From Balanoglossus misakiensis (Eukaryota; Hemichordata), in the NCBI GenBank assembly GCA_040954595.2, contig JBECUI020000037.1, forward strand, positions 1 to 64,000: 64,000 nt of DNA, in the 5' to 3' direction. Positions 19,280 through 28,642 of the stretch are shown here, in pieces. Both the position numbers and the translations under genes were made by a program. Position 1 is the stretch's first letter. Each line of letters begins with the position of its first letter. The notes under the pieces are model-generated. The model saw only the letters and a program-made list of their open reading frames with translations, was not told where the DNA came from and ran no database searches.

Positions 19280-20733
19280 ATGAAAGATAGTATTCATACC
19301 ATTATCTCAGACATCCCTCGGCAGTTGTATATCAATGGAGAATGGGTCACAAGTGGTGAAGTCTTTTCTGTTGTTAATCCCGCGACCGAAAAAGAAATTA
19401 CAACTGTTTCAAGTGCAGGGATAGAAGACGCTTATGCTGCTGTGCAGGCAGCTAGCACTGCTTTCAGCGAGTGGTCTGCATATAAGCCACGAGACAGATG
19501 CGAAATACTCCGTTTGATATTTGAAAAAATAATTGAAATGGAAAAAGACTTGGCAACTGTTATTACCTTGGAGCATGGAAAATCCCTGTCTTCTTCTATT
19601 CGTGAGGTACGTTATGCCGCAGAGTTTTTTAGATGGTTTAGCGAAGAGGGGGTGCGCAATATCGGGCATTATTATCGTTCACCTACCACAGATGCCGATA
19701 TTGTAGTACGACATACAGCCGCTGGGGTCGCCCTATTAATTACACCCTGGAATTTTCCCCTTGCTATGGGAACCCGAAAGATTGCCCCGGCATTAGCAGC
19801 TGGATGTTCAGTCATAATAAAACCAGCAACGAATGCCCCTCTGGCAACACTTCTACTTACACGAATACTGGAAGATGCCGGACTCCCGGCTGGAGTAGTT
19901 AATGTGCTTCCCTGTAATCAGCCAGCCGCCGTTATCCCATCAATACTACGCTCGCCCGCTGTACGGGTTGTATCATTTACCGGTTCAACGGAAGTAGGGC
20001 GAACATTGATACAAAGAGCAGCCGAAACAGTTACCAACTGTTCGATGGAACTAGGCGGAAATGCCCCTTTTATCGTATTGGAAGATGCGGATATTGAAGC
20101 CGCTGTAGAAGGAGCATTACTTGCTAAGATGAGAAACATAGGGGAATCCTGTGTGGCTGCCAATCGTTTTTATATTCACGAAAGGGCAGCAGATACATGT
20201 ATTCCCTTGATCGTGCAGAGAATGGAAAAACTCCTTATGGGCAATGGCATGGATGAGAAAACCGATGTTGGTCCCCTTATTTCTTCCACAGCACGAGAAA
20301 AGGTTCACGGACTTGTCGAAGATGCACTCAATAAGGAGGGCGTCTATTATGTGGAGGCCGTATACCGGAAGGGCAAGGTTATTTTTATCCGCCAACGGTT
20401 ATAACGGACCTTCCTGTTCATGCATTGATGCTCAAAGAAGAAGTATTTGGTCCGGTGATGGGGATCCGTGTCTTCAGCAATGAAGAAACAATGATTGCAG
20501 AGGCAAATGATACGGAATATGGTCTGGCAGCGTACATATATGGAGAAACGCAGCATGCAATGAGCATTGCAGCACGGATAGAGGCAGGCATGGTTGGTGT
20601 AAACAGAGGAATGCTCTCTGATCCTGCGGCGCCCTTTGGTGGAATGAAACAAAGTGGGCTGGGGCGAGAAGGAGCACATGAAGGGTTGATGGAATTTATG
20701 GAGACACAGTACATATCAGTATCACTGTGTTAA
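19280..20733 (+). pseudogene. succinate-semialdehyde dehydrogenase-type aldehyde dehydrogenase, one frameshift
   Basis: An NAD(P)-dependent aldehyde dehydrogenase most like GabD. Motifs are TPWNFPLAMGTRKIAPALAAG, IIKPA, SFTGSTEVGR, the catalytic Glu in MELGGNAPFIV and the catalytic Cys in NIGESCVAANRF. A missing base near 20336 changes the frame; the other frame reads LCGGRIPEGQGYFYPPTVI, then LKEEVFGPVMGIRVF and FGGMKQSGLGREGAHEG. The chosen ATG (19280) has GGGAGA just upstream; an ATG at 19262 is too close to that site. It oxidises an aldehyde to an acid; whether it serves nucleoside (deoxyribose) or GABA breakdown is not shown. Confidence 0.8.
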
Positions 20734-20740
20734 TATAAAA

Positions 20741-20785
20741 ACAGCAAGAGAAAATGTTAATTCTCTTGCTGCTGTTCTTATTTTA
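20741..20785. terminator. bidirectional terminator between convergent genes
   Basis: CAGCAAGAGAA (20742-20752) pairs with TTCTCTTGCTG (20761-20771) and is flanked by A-rich and T-rich stretches on the two sides. It separates the aldehyde dehydrogenase gene from the minus-strand gene ending at 20797. Confidence 0.7.
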
Positions 20786-20796
20786 TGGCATCTTAA

Positions 20797-21267
20797 TTAA
20801 AAGATTACTAGTAGCAATAATGCTGTACCTGAGAAAACAATACCAGTTACAGGCATGCCACGATTTTTTGCGTCTACTTGTCTGGTAGCAAGTATACCGA
20901 ATACAAGACCAACAATAGCCAACGGAAACCCGAGCCGTGTCAGAGCAAAAAATGGATAGAAGCCGAACCGAGAGTCGCCGTATCCCATCATATGGCGATT
21001 ACCGAAAAAACGACCTGGTCCAAAGCCATCATTGCCTCGGCGCCATTGATTATCTTGATCCCAGCGATTATCTTGCCAACGATCATTATTCCAGTATCCG
21101 TCGTTTACACCGATAGCTCCTATTGGTATAAAGGACATAACCGACATTGCTAATACAAAGAACAACGCAATCGCTCCAGTAATAATACTGGTAAGAGCAA
21201 ATTTGTTGTGCTTCTTTTTCCCATTCAAATTATTGTTTTCTGTACTCACCTTATTTTCTGTACTCAC
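20797..21267 (-). CDS. membrane protein with Trp/Asn/Asp-rich loop, DUF4190-like
   Basis: The protein has 156 residues. A hydrophilic start (STENKVSTENNN, an exact repeat of STEN) precedes one membrane helix (SIITGAIALFFVLAMSVMSF). An extramembrane loop follows, very rich in Trp, Asn, Asp, Arg and Gly (NNDRWQDNRWDQDNQW), then two C-terminal helices with GLVFGILATRQ, the pattern seen in DUF4190 proteins. The GTG at 21267 has GGAGGT six bases upstream; a second GTG six codons in repeats the same context. Function unknown. Confidence 0.55.
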   Translation of the reverse strand: MSTENKVSTENNNLNGKKKHNKFALTSIITGAIALFFVLAMSVMSFIPIGAIGVNDGYWNNDRWQDNRWDQDNQWRRGNDGFGPGRFFGNRHMMGYGDSRFGFYPFFALTRLGFPLAIVGLVFGILATRQVDAKNRGMPVTGIVFSGTALLLLVIF

Positions 21268-21326
21268 TTTGTACCTCCGTCATACACTTTATAATACAAC
21301 CAAGAAGCACAGTGGTTGCATTATTA

Positions 21327-24300
21327 TTAGAATCGCAGGCGATATCCAATGGTAAACTCTAGCCGGTACTGGTCGGTAGCAGCTCCCATGGTATTCAGTG
21401 CACCTATTTCCTTTGCCGTTGCTCCGTCAAACAGTCTTCCTCTTAACTGAAAATAAATCATGTTTTCTGGGGTAAGCAGGGAGACACGATCGAAGTAATA
21501 AGCGATATAAGCCGACCACTGCCAAGGAATGGTAAACCCAAATTCATTATGCCAGTCTTCCGGTCCCCAAACGTTCCAGTCTACGGAGGTTTTTAATACA
21601 ACTTGGTATACCTGATAGGTCAGCGCGGCAGTTGCGGAATACTGTGGCTCTATGCCGTTTTCCTTACTGTTCTGATTTCTTGCAAAAAGAGTGGTTAACA
21701 GAATACGTTGCCTGGGTGCAAAATTGGACACCAATTCCGCTTTCAGCGAAAAGAGATTGTACGCTGCTGCGAGGCCTTCGGGAAATACATACCAGAGGTT
21801 TCGACCTGGATTAGCTGGGTCCGGATCACCTGAAAGAAATTCCATTTGATCGGTACGACCAAGCATAAAGGTGTAGAGTAATCCGATAGAAGCCGCCAAA
21901 CCATCTTGTTCTCTGTCATCTCTATTCCAGTTAAAGAAATACGTAGCACCTGTTTCATCGTAGGCAAAAAGAACTTCTGCCTGTAATGCTTCGCGGTTGT
22001 TGCCATTTACATAGTAGGGCACATCGCCTATGACGCCACGATTATTGGTAGACAGAGGCCCAAGCACGGGGGTACGCCAGAGGGCGGCTGATGATACCCG
22101 AAAGTTTCCCCAAATTACATCCAATCCGGTGCGTAATTCATGTTTGTTGCTTGCCCCCGTTCTACTTATTTGACTCCCAGTATGTACCATCTGTCCCCGC
22201 GATTCGGCAAGCGGACCAGTGTAGCCGTATTCCGTCCAAAATGTAAAAAGCGGATTCGTATCAATATCAAAGGTAATTCGTCCGAGACCAGCAAATGTAT
22301 CGACGGCAGTCATTGTACGAATATAATTATCATTTATATATTCCCAACCCGAGGTGTAGGCACCTACTTCGGTCTTGAGCCGAATGACATTACCGAAAAG
22401 GGGCGATTGATATGCCAGATAGAGGGAACCGCTATGTCCCGGTTTGCCACGATCAGTCCCTTTGAATTTCTTTGCAAACTCACCCTCGTAGATTGCTCCA
22501 AGGGAGATACTGCCGGCATTGCTTATGTCAATTTGTCGGTAGTACTTCGCAAGAAGTGATGGACGACTGCCGTAAAAGACTTCAGGACCACCGTAGATCG
22601 TTAATCCTTCCAGGACCGAGTGGAAGGTAATTTCGGCGCCAAAGGGAGCCTTTGAGCCATTTATATCCATGGTATCCTTGTCAAAAGATTCCGGCAGGAT
22701 ACCGAAGACATCCCCATCAGCCACCCAGTCGGAATGTCCCGGCAAGCGGTAGCCATCATGATAAAATCCTTCAAAGTCAAGCAACCAGCTTTGAACAAGG
22801 AATGATGCACTGTACAACTCAGGCACTAGTTTATAAGTGCGAGCAAGATCATGAGCAGGGGCATCTTTAATAGCCTGGTATGGGTATGAATCAAAGAAAA
22901 CAGCATCCATCGCTTCATACTGGAGACGGAGATCAAAACGTCCATTAAACCAGGTGGTTGGTTTTAGATCAGCAATACTAAAACCAACATCAGCAACAAG
23001 AGAAACACCTTGTTCCCAAGATATCGGATAATCAGTTCCGGCCGTGTGCACACGTATACCACCCCAAAGGTAGAACTGCGGTTGGAACCAACTATTTCGT
23101 AAGGGCTGCTCGGCAATAGCAAGAGATTCATCGATGGAAACATTATTAAAATGTTCCACTACTTCCTGGTCTGACAACTCATATAAGTCCTTTGACCAGA
23201 TATCTTGCAGGAGATAGTATGCAGAACGGGGAAGACGACGATTAATTTCTTTATCGCGTATTGTACTCTGTGCAACAATACCAAACCATTCTTCGTTCAT
23301 ATTATTGGGACTATGCGGTTCGTACATAAAATCGTACCAATACCCACCGTTTGACCATGACCCCTCCGTATTATGCACATCAAATTCATCTTCCAGACCG
23401 CGCTTCCACCATTCATCAATCCATTCAAAGACAAATCCACCAACACTATTTCTACTACCGCCCTTTCCATAGCCCTCTTCAAAAAGCTCCTGCCATTGAT
23501 GTTTCAGGAATACGGATTGATTGTATTGGTCTTCTTGATTCGTTTTCGCATTAAATGCATCTGCACCAAACTCAGAGTAGAGGACAGGCATATTCAGTAA
23601 CTCTGCAATACGCGAAAAATAGGGTGATGAATATGGGTCATCGGCTACATAGGCACGTTTCCCTCGATAGATATTGGTAGCAAGAAAATCCATATCCTGT
23701 AGGTATTTTGCTATCAGTTCAATGTATTGTATATCACCATTGACAATGCCTACAGGAATCTTTGTTATGTTTTGTATTTCGCGCACGGCTTCGCCGTAGA
23801 GACTGTACAAGTATTCTGCCTTTGCAAGTGCTTGTTCACCGACGGGCAGGTTTTCAATTTCATTGCTTGCCCATTCCAAACCGTAGTTATTTTCATTTCC
23901 AAGCATGAATAGAAGAACACCGGGAACATTCTTATATTCTTCCGTAATTCGGATAGTTTCTGCCAGAATAGTTTCGCGAGTTCGAGGCATAGAATAGTCG
24001 GTCCTCGGATACCACTTCCCGTCGACACTAATTCCGTATCTTCCAAATGTATAGTTTACAACTGTATAGATACCGTATGTTTCGTATATGTACTGTACCC
24101 ATCGCGGTGGGATCATTGAAAAACAACGAATGACCTTGGCTCCCATCTCTTGAAGCAGCACAAAATCGGTATCAAGCATGCGCTGAATAAAGTCATCCGG
24201 CTGACCCCAGAGGTTGTACGTATAGTTTTCTCCTATAGGGGTAAAGGCATAGACAATGCCGTAAATAGGCATAGGGGTATCATCAACAAACAGCCGCCAG

Positions 24301-24395
24301 CCTTGTTCGTCTTGCTGAAATTCTATTGTTTCTGCTTGAACAGACTGAAAGCATGTTAAAAATAAAGTAAGTAAAATAGTAAAAAACGGTTTCAT
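21327..24395 (-). CDS. outer-membrane glycoside hydrolase: TIM-barrel domain fused to beta-barrel
   Basis: The protein has 1022 residues and signal peptide KPFFTILLTLFLTCFQSVQA. Residues about 25-400 look like a GH2/GH5-clan (clan A) TIM barrel: GAKVIRCFSMIPPRWVQYI, LFMLGNENNYG (Asn-Glu, probable acid/base) and VLYSEFGADAF (probable nucleophile Glu). From about residue 450 on the chain changes to long alternating strands (IRLKTEVGAYTSGWEYI, FTFWTEYGYTGPL) and ends FTIGYRLRF, as outer-membrane barrels do. The reading is a glycosidase held on the outer membrane by its own barrel. No frameshift is seen over 3 kb. The substrate is probably a beta-glycan, judged from neighbours. Confidence 0.65.
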   Translation of the reverse strand: MKPFFTILLTLFLTCFQSVQAETIEFQQDEQGWRLFVDDTPMPIYGIVYAFTPIGENYTYNLWGQPDDFIQRMLDTDFVLLQEMGAKVIRCFSMIPPRWVQYIYETYGIYTVVNYTFGRYGISVDGKWYPRTDYSMPRTRETILAETIRITEEYKNVPGVLLFMLGNENNYGLEWASNEIENLPVGEQALAKAEYLYSLYGEAVREIQNITKIPVGIVNGDIQYIELIAKYLQDMDFLATNIYRGKRAYVADDPYSSPYFSRIAELLNMPVLYSEFGADAFNAKTNQEDQYNQSVFLKHQWQELFEEGYGKGGSRNSVGGFVFEWIDEWWKRGLEDEFDVHNTEGSWSNGGYWYDFMYEPHSPNNMNEEWFGIVAQSTIRDKEINRRLPRSAYYLLQDIWSKDLYELSDQEVVEHFNNVSIDESLAIAEQPLRNSWFQPQFYLWGGIRVHTAGTDYPISWEQGVSLVADVGFSIADLKPTTWFNGRFDLRLQYEAMDAVFFDSYPYQAIKDAPAHDLARTYKLVPELYSASFLVQSWLLDFEGFYHDGYRLPGHSDWVADGDVFGILPESFDKDTMDINGSKAPFGAEITFHSVLEGLTIYGGPEVFYGSRPSLLAKYYRQIDISNAGSISLGAIYEGEFAKKFKGTDRGKPGHSGSLYLAYQSPLFGNVIRLKTEVGAYTSGWEYINDNYIRTMTAVDTFAGLGRITFDIDTNPLFTFWTEYGYTGPLAESRGQMVHTGSQISRTGASNKHELRTGLDVIWGNFRVSSAALWRTPVLGPLSTNNRGVIGDVPYYVNGNNREALQAEVLFAYDETGATYFFNWNRDDREQDGLAASIGLLYTFMLGRTDQMEFLSGDPDPANPGRNLWYVFPEGLAAAYNLFSLKAELVSNFAPRQRILLTTLFARNQNSKENGIEPQYSATAALTYQVYQVVLKTSVDWNVWGPEDWHNEFGFTIPWQWSAYIAYYFDRVSLLTPENMIYFQLRGRLFDGATAKEIGALNTMGAATDQYRLEFTIGYRLRF

Positions 24396-24457
24396 TATAA
24401 GGAACTTCCTTGCTATTAAATGTGTTAAAACTTTGCTTAAAATTATAAACCTAAGAA

Positions 24458-24486
24458 ATTATATGTTTAATTACAAAAACATGCAA
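24458..24486 (-). promoter_or_regulatory. promoter of the glycosidase-barrel gene
   Basis: Minus strand TTGCAT (24481-24486), 17 nt, TATAAT (24458-24463), about 60 nt upstream of the ATG at 24395. Confidence 0.6.
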
Positions 24487-24503
24487 TAATTTTTACAATA
24501 TGC

Positions 24504-24532
24504 TTGACATATTTAAGCACGGGTACTATACT
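24504..24532 (+). promoter_or_regulatory. consensus promoter of the beta-glucan operon
   Basis: TTGACA (24504-24509), 17 nt, TATACT (24527-24532). It points away from the divergent promoter 18 nt to its left and leaves an approx. 150-nt untranslated leader before the ATG at 24689. Confidence 0.7.
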
Positions 24533-24688
24533 GTAGGCACTGAATATGGTTTTGCAATATGCGGGGATCATACATAGTTAAGAATTATTGCTTATGAATG
24601 AAGAAAAAGTGTACGATTATGTAGTAAATAAGTGCCCGATTCAGTTGTGGAACCATTGGGCTGGAAAAAAAATACAGGAGGAACAATA

Positions 24689-27649
24689 ATGAGAAAAAAT
24701 ACCGTTATTGTCGTTTTAATAGTACTATTAAGCGTAGTGTTTATTGGAGGGTGTGGTTCTAGCGGAACTACTACAAATGTCGTAGTAAACGATCTTGTTT
24801 TCAAGGATGGGCTTACTAATGCAACGATAGGCGCATTTGCTGAGCCGGCAGGACTTACAGTAGATGAAAATGCCGCGGGACAGGGGAGATTTGGTAGCAC
24901 TGCGATAAAATTTTCTTGGACCGAGCTTGCTGCTGTCGGCCAATGGAACGGTGTTGCGATTATGTTGGATCGTGCCTACGATTTTAGTAATTACAATGCA
25001 TTAACGTTTTGGGCAAAGTCGGCACTCGACGAAGAAGTGTGGATAGACGAAATCGGCATTGGTGGGTTTGTAATCCCAAGTCCGGTGTACTTTACGAAAA
25101 TACGTTCTTCTAACGTTTCTCAACAAGAATTAGACGCAAACGCCACCAATAGAATTGGTACAACTTGGAAGAAATATATTATCCCATTCTATAATAGCTC
25201 GGTATTGAAGTCGGTAACGACTGCTTTCTACGTATCAACCGGGTACAAAGCTGATAAACCCAACCCCGAAATTTATATTGATGACATTAGATTTGAAAAT
25301 ATTACCTATCCTTTCCCTGAACGCATTAGTTATACTTCGGTGATAAGCGGAATTGAATTAGCAAAGGGGCAGTCGTCATTAGGCCTCCCCGGTGGGGTTG
25401 GTCAAAATGCCGCAGAGCCGACAAGTTTGAATGGAATAGATATGTTTTTTAAAGATAGTGCTATGACTATGTCCAAGATTACCGATTATGGTGGGCAGCA
25501 GGTTGCATGGGAAGTTGCTGATACCGGTGTTGCCGATACGGTAACTGAACTGGACACGAGCGGTAATCTTAATACATACCTGAAAGGCGTTGACACCGGT
25601 GCGACAACAGCACGAGCAAGACTGGATTATGTCAGTGCCGACTATTTTGCTGCCGACATACCGATAACGGTAACTGCTCTTGATACCGACTCGAAGTACT
25701 ATCTCTACGGCGAAACAGGCAATGAAATAGACTTTGTCGGAACATTTGTTCAAAGCCAAGTAGCAGACAGTGCTACTGCAACGGAGAAGACAAATGATGC
25801 CGATGGTGCTGTATATTACGAATTGACTGCTAATGCGGACTCTGCCACAGGTGGTTGGGAATCTGCTATAAATGTTAACCTCAGTGTTCAGAATGGGTTT
25901 ACACATTTCGTGTTTTCGGTAAAGACAACCGATGCGGCAACAGCTGCAATGACGTTTAGATTTGAAGATGTCAATGGTGCATCGAGCGATGTTGAGATTC
26001 CTCTTACAACTGATTGGGTAACACAACAAATACCACTCGTTGATCTTGTTGGGCTTGATTTGACTAAACTGCGGAATTTCCTGTACGTCTTACCGATCGG
26101 AGCTGTTGTTCATGTTGATGAATTACGAGCAGAGTTGGTAATTGTTGCTCCTGTTACCGATACGGATCAAAAATACTACATCTACGGAGATGATGATGTA
26201 GCCGAAATTGACTTGGTAAACGAAATCTTTTTTGGAGGGTTTGAGGGTACCATGACCGCTACTGAGTTGGAAACTGGTGGCGTTAATGACGGTGCATACT
26301 ACCAGTTAGTAGGTACAAACAGTAATGGTGTTTGGGCAGCAGGCGGTTGGCAGGTTTATTCGCTCGCTGGTTCCTTGCTCGACCTCAGTGCCTATACGCA
26401 CGTCGTATTCTCGGCAAAGGCTCCGACTGCAACAAGTATTTTGGTGAAACTGGAAGACAGCAATGGCAAATTCAATGAGATTCCAGTTACCGGAATTACA
26501 AGCGATTGGCAAGAATATACTGTACAGCTTTCAGAATTTACAGCTGTTGGTGTTGATGTTGATCTGACCACAGTAAAATCTCCATTTCTCTATGTACTGA
26601 GCGGATTAACGGATGAAGTTCATATTGATGAGATCAGGTTTGAGACAAGAGAAGTAACACCTCCAGTAGACCCCTTGGGTACGGACGGGAAGTACTATGT
26701 CTATAGTGGTACGAACAGCCTTGCTGAGGTTGAAGTACCTGGAACAGATTTTAACCCTGGCTTTGATGGAACCGTAACTGCTACCGAAGAGGCAGCAGGT
26801 GGGTTTAATGATGATGGCGAGTACTACAAGCTAGTTGGTACCGCAGCATTAGATTACGCAGTTGGTGGTTGGAAGTTAAGTGCCGGCACGATAGATTTGA
26901 GCACTCTTACACATATTGTGTTTGCTGTAAAGGCTCCGACAGCGACAACTATGAAGGTGAAACTGGAAGACGCCGCTGGCGGGAACGCTGAGATTGAAGT
27001 AACCGAAATTACAGCTGATTGGCAAGAAAAAACAATACTGCTTACAGATTTTGCAGCTGTTGATCTGACTCAGGTAGCGGCTCCATTCCTCTATGTACTG
27101 TCCGGAACAAGTGATGAAATTCATATTGATGAGGTCAGAGTTGAGACAAGAGAAGTAGCAGACCCCTTGGGGACGGACGGGAAGTACTATGTCTATAGTG
27201 GTACAAACAGTGCTACTGAGGTTGAAGTACCTGCAGCACATTTGTTCGGCGGATTCGAAGGAACCATAACTGCTACCGAAGAGGCAGCAGGTGGGTTTAA
27301 TGATAATGGCGAGTACTACAAGCTAGTTGGTACAGACGTTAATGGTGTTTGGGCAGCTGGTGGTTGGAAGGATGTTGCCGGCACTGTAGATTTGAGTAGC
27401 CTTACAAACGTTGTGTTTGCAGTAAAAGCTCCAACAGCGACAACTATGAAGGTGAAACTGGAAGACGGCAATACCCCGGTAGGGGCCAATGAGATTGAAG
27501 TAACCGAAATTACAACTGATTGGCAGGAAAAAACAATACCGCTTGCAGATTTCGCAGCTGTTGATCTGACTAAGGTAGCGGCACCATTCCTCTACGTACT
27601 GTCTGGACTAACAGATGAAATTCATATTGATGAAATTAGAATTGAGTAA
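24689..27649 (+). CDS. lipoprotein with four CBM-like repeats
   Basis: The protein has about 986 residues from the ATG at 24689 (GGAGG just upstream); earlier in-frame starts lie before the ribosome-binding site. The signal IVVLIVLLSVVFIGGC ends in a lipobox. An N-terminal jelly-roll-like domain (NALTFWAKSALDEEVWIDEI) is followed by a Big-like segment. Four related domains of about 160 residues begin with a YY(L/I/V)Y motif near 25690, 26170, 26690 and 27180, and each ends LYVLxGxxDExHIDExR. The last two are nearly identical. The domains resemble carbohydrate-binding modules that hold beta-glucan. It heads the operon with the GH16 enzyme and ABC genes, so it is probably a surface glycan-binding lipoprotein. 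Confidence 0.65.
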   Translation: MRKNTVIVVLIVLLSVVFIGGCGSSGTTTNVVVNDLVFKDGLTNATIGAFAEPAGLTVDENAAGQGRFGSTAIKFSWTELAAVGQWNGVAIMLDRAYDFSNYNALTFWAKSALDEEVWIDEIGIGGFVIPSPVYFTKIRSSNVSQQELDANATNRIGTTWKKYIIPFYNSSVLKSVTTAFYVSTGYKADKPNPEIYIDDIRFENITYPFPERISYTSVISGIELAKGQSSLGLPGGVGQNAAEPTSLNGIDMFFKDSAMTMSKITDYGGQQVAWEVADTGVADTVTELDTSGNLNTYLKGVDTGATTARARLDYVSADYFAADIPITVTALDTDSKYYLYGETGNEIDFVGTFVQSQVADSATATEKTNDADGAVYYELTANADSATGGWESAINVNLSVQNGFTHFVFSVKTTDAATAAMTFRFEDVNGASSDVEIPLTTDWVTQQIPLVDLVGLDLTKLRNFLYVLPIGAVVHVDELRAELVIVAPVTDTDQKYYIYGDDDVAEIDLVNEIFFGGFEGTMTATELETGGVNDGAYYQLVGTNSNGVWAAGGWQVYSLAGSLLDLSAYTHVVFSAKAPTATSILVKLEDSNGKFNEIPVTGITSDWQEYTVQLSEFTAVGVDVDLTTVKSPFLYVLSGLTDEVHIDEIRFETREVTPPVDPLGTDGKYYVYSGTNSLAEVEVPGTDFNPGFDGTVTATEEAAGGFNDDGEYYKLVGTAALDYAVGGWKLSAGTIDLSTLTHIVFAVKAPTATTMKVKLEDAAGGNAEIEVTEITADWQEKTILLTDFAAVDLTQVAAPFLYVLSGTSDEIHIDEVRVETREVADPLGTDGKYYVYSGTNSATEVEVPAAHLFGGFEGTITATEEAAGGFNDNGEYYKLVGTDVNGVWAAGGWKDVAGTVDLSSLTNVVFAVKAPTATTMKVKLEDGNTPVGANEIEVTEITTDWQEKTIPLADFAAVDLTKVAAPFLYVLSGLTDEIHIDEIRIE

Positions 27650-27671
27650 GTCTATTATTTAGTTATTTGAT

Positions 27672-27702
27672 AAGGGATATGGCTATGCCATATCCCTTTT
27701 TT
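27672..27702 (+). terminator. intrinsic terminator after the CBM lipoprotein
   Basis: AAGGGATATGGC (27672-27683), loop TAT, GCCATATCCCTT, then a T run. The perfect 12-bp stem makes it strong; read-through would be needed for the GH16-ABC genes to share the upstream promoter. Confidence 0.8.
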
Positions 27703-27724
27703 ATGATATACTAAAGTAGTTGCT

Positions 27725-28636
27725 ATGACTTATAAAGTTCTTTGTGTATTATGTCTTGCATTTATTTTATTATCGTGTACAGAAAATGTTGATATGCCGC
27801 GGATTGTTTCTGATAATTCAAATCAGCCAGTTCCCAACTTGAATGATGCTCACAGTCAATTTTCAAGCCATAGGTTGGTCTTTCAAGATGAATTTGTTGG
27901 GACTACCCTTAACAACAATGTATGGCATTACGATACACAAGGTAATGAACATGGCTGGGGCAACAACGAAATTCAGACATATCAAAACGGCACGAATGCA
28001 CGTGTTCAAAATGGTGCGCTTGTTATTGAGGTAACGAGAGAGGCGGACCTGTATAAGTCTGCACGACTTCATACACATGGCATTGAGCCTTTTCAGTATG
28101 GTATTATTGAAGCTTCTCTTATGGCACCGGCAAATGACGATACCGGTATAGCCGACAAAGGAACATGGGCTGCTTTCTGGATGCTTGGGGATAATTTTAA
28201 CGGCTGGGGACACGATAGCTACGGCGGAAATACAGGCTGGCCACGTTCCGGCGAGATTGATATTATGGAGTTGAGTGGCAGACTCGGCTTAACAAAAAAT
28301 TTAGGCACAATGCATTGGCAGCACCCCGATGATTCAAATAATCATGGTGCTGGGCATACGTATAAAGGTGGCGAGCTTCTCGTTCACACTGCAGCAAGTG
28401 CATATCATGTGTATGCTATTCGTTGGAATAAAGACGTGATAGTATTTTATGTAGATGGGCATGAGTACTATAGTAAAGACATTAGCTCTGCGGAATTTGA
28501 TGAGTTTCGCAAACCATTTTTCCTGTTGCTCAACGTTGCGGTCGGAGGAACACTGGGAGAGACTCCGGATCCGAGGAATTATCCACAGCGCATGTATGTA
28601 GATTGGGTGCGGGTGTATCAAGAAACAGATGGATAA
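27725..28636 (+). CDS. GH16 laminarinase/beta-glucanase lipoprotein
   Basis: The protein has 303 residues. The signal YKVLCVLCLAFILLSC ends in a lipobox Cys. The GH16 catalytic motif GEIDIMELSG (Glu-x-Asp-x-x-Glu) is present. So are the usual LVFQDEFVGTTLNNNVW start, WGNNEIQTY, RLHTHGIEPFQYG and the closing FLLLNVAVGGTLGETP and VDWVRVYQ. These are the features of bacterial 1,3(4)-beta-glucanases (laminarinases). It would cut beta-1,3-glucan at the cell surface. The ABC permease gene follows after 6 nt. Confidence 0.9.
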   Translation: MTYKVLCVLCLAFILLSCTENVDMPRIVSDNSNQPVPNLNDAHSQFSSHRLVFQDEFVGTTLNNNVWHYDTQGNEHGWGNNEIQTYQNGTNARVQNGALVIEVTREADLYKSARLHTHGIEPFQYGIIEASLMAPANDDTGIADKGTWAAFWMLGDNFNGWGHDSYGGNTGWPRSGEIDIMELSGRLGLTKNLGTMHWQHPDDSNNHGAGHTYKGGELLVHTAASAYHVYAIRWNKDVIVFYVDGHEYYSKDISSAEFDEFRKPFFLLLNVAVGGTLGETPDPRNYPQRMYVDWVRVYQETDG

Positions 28637-28642
28637 GTAGAT

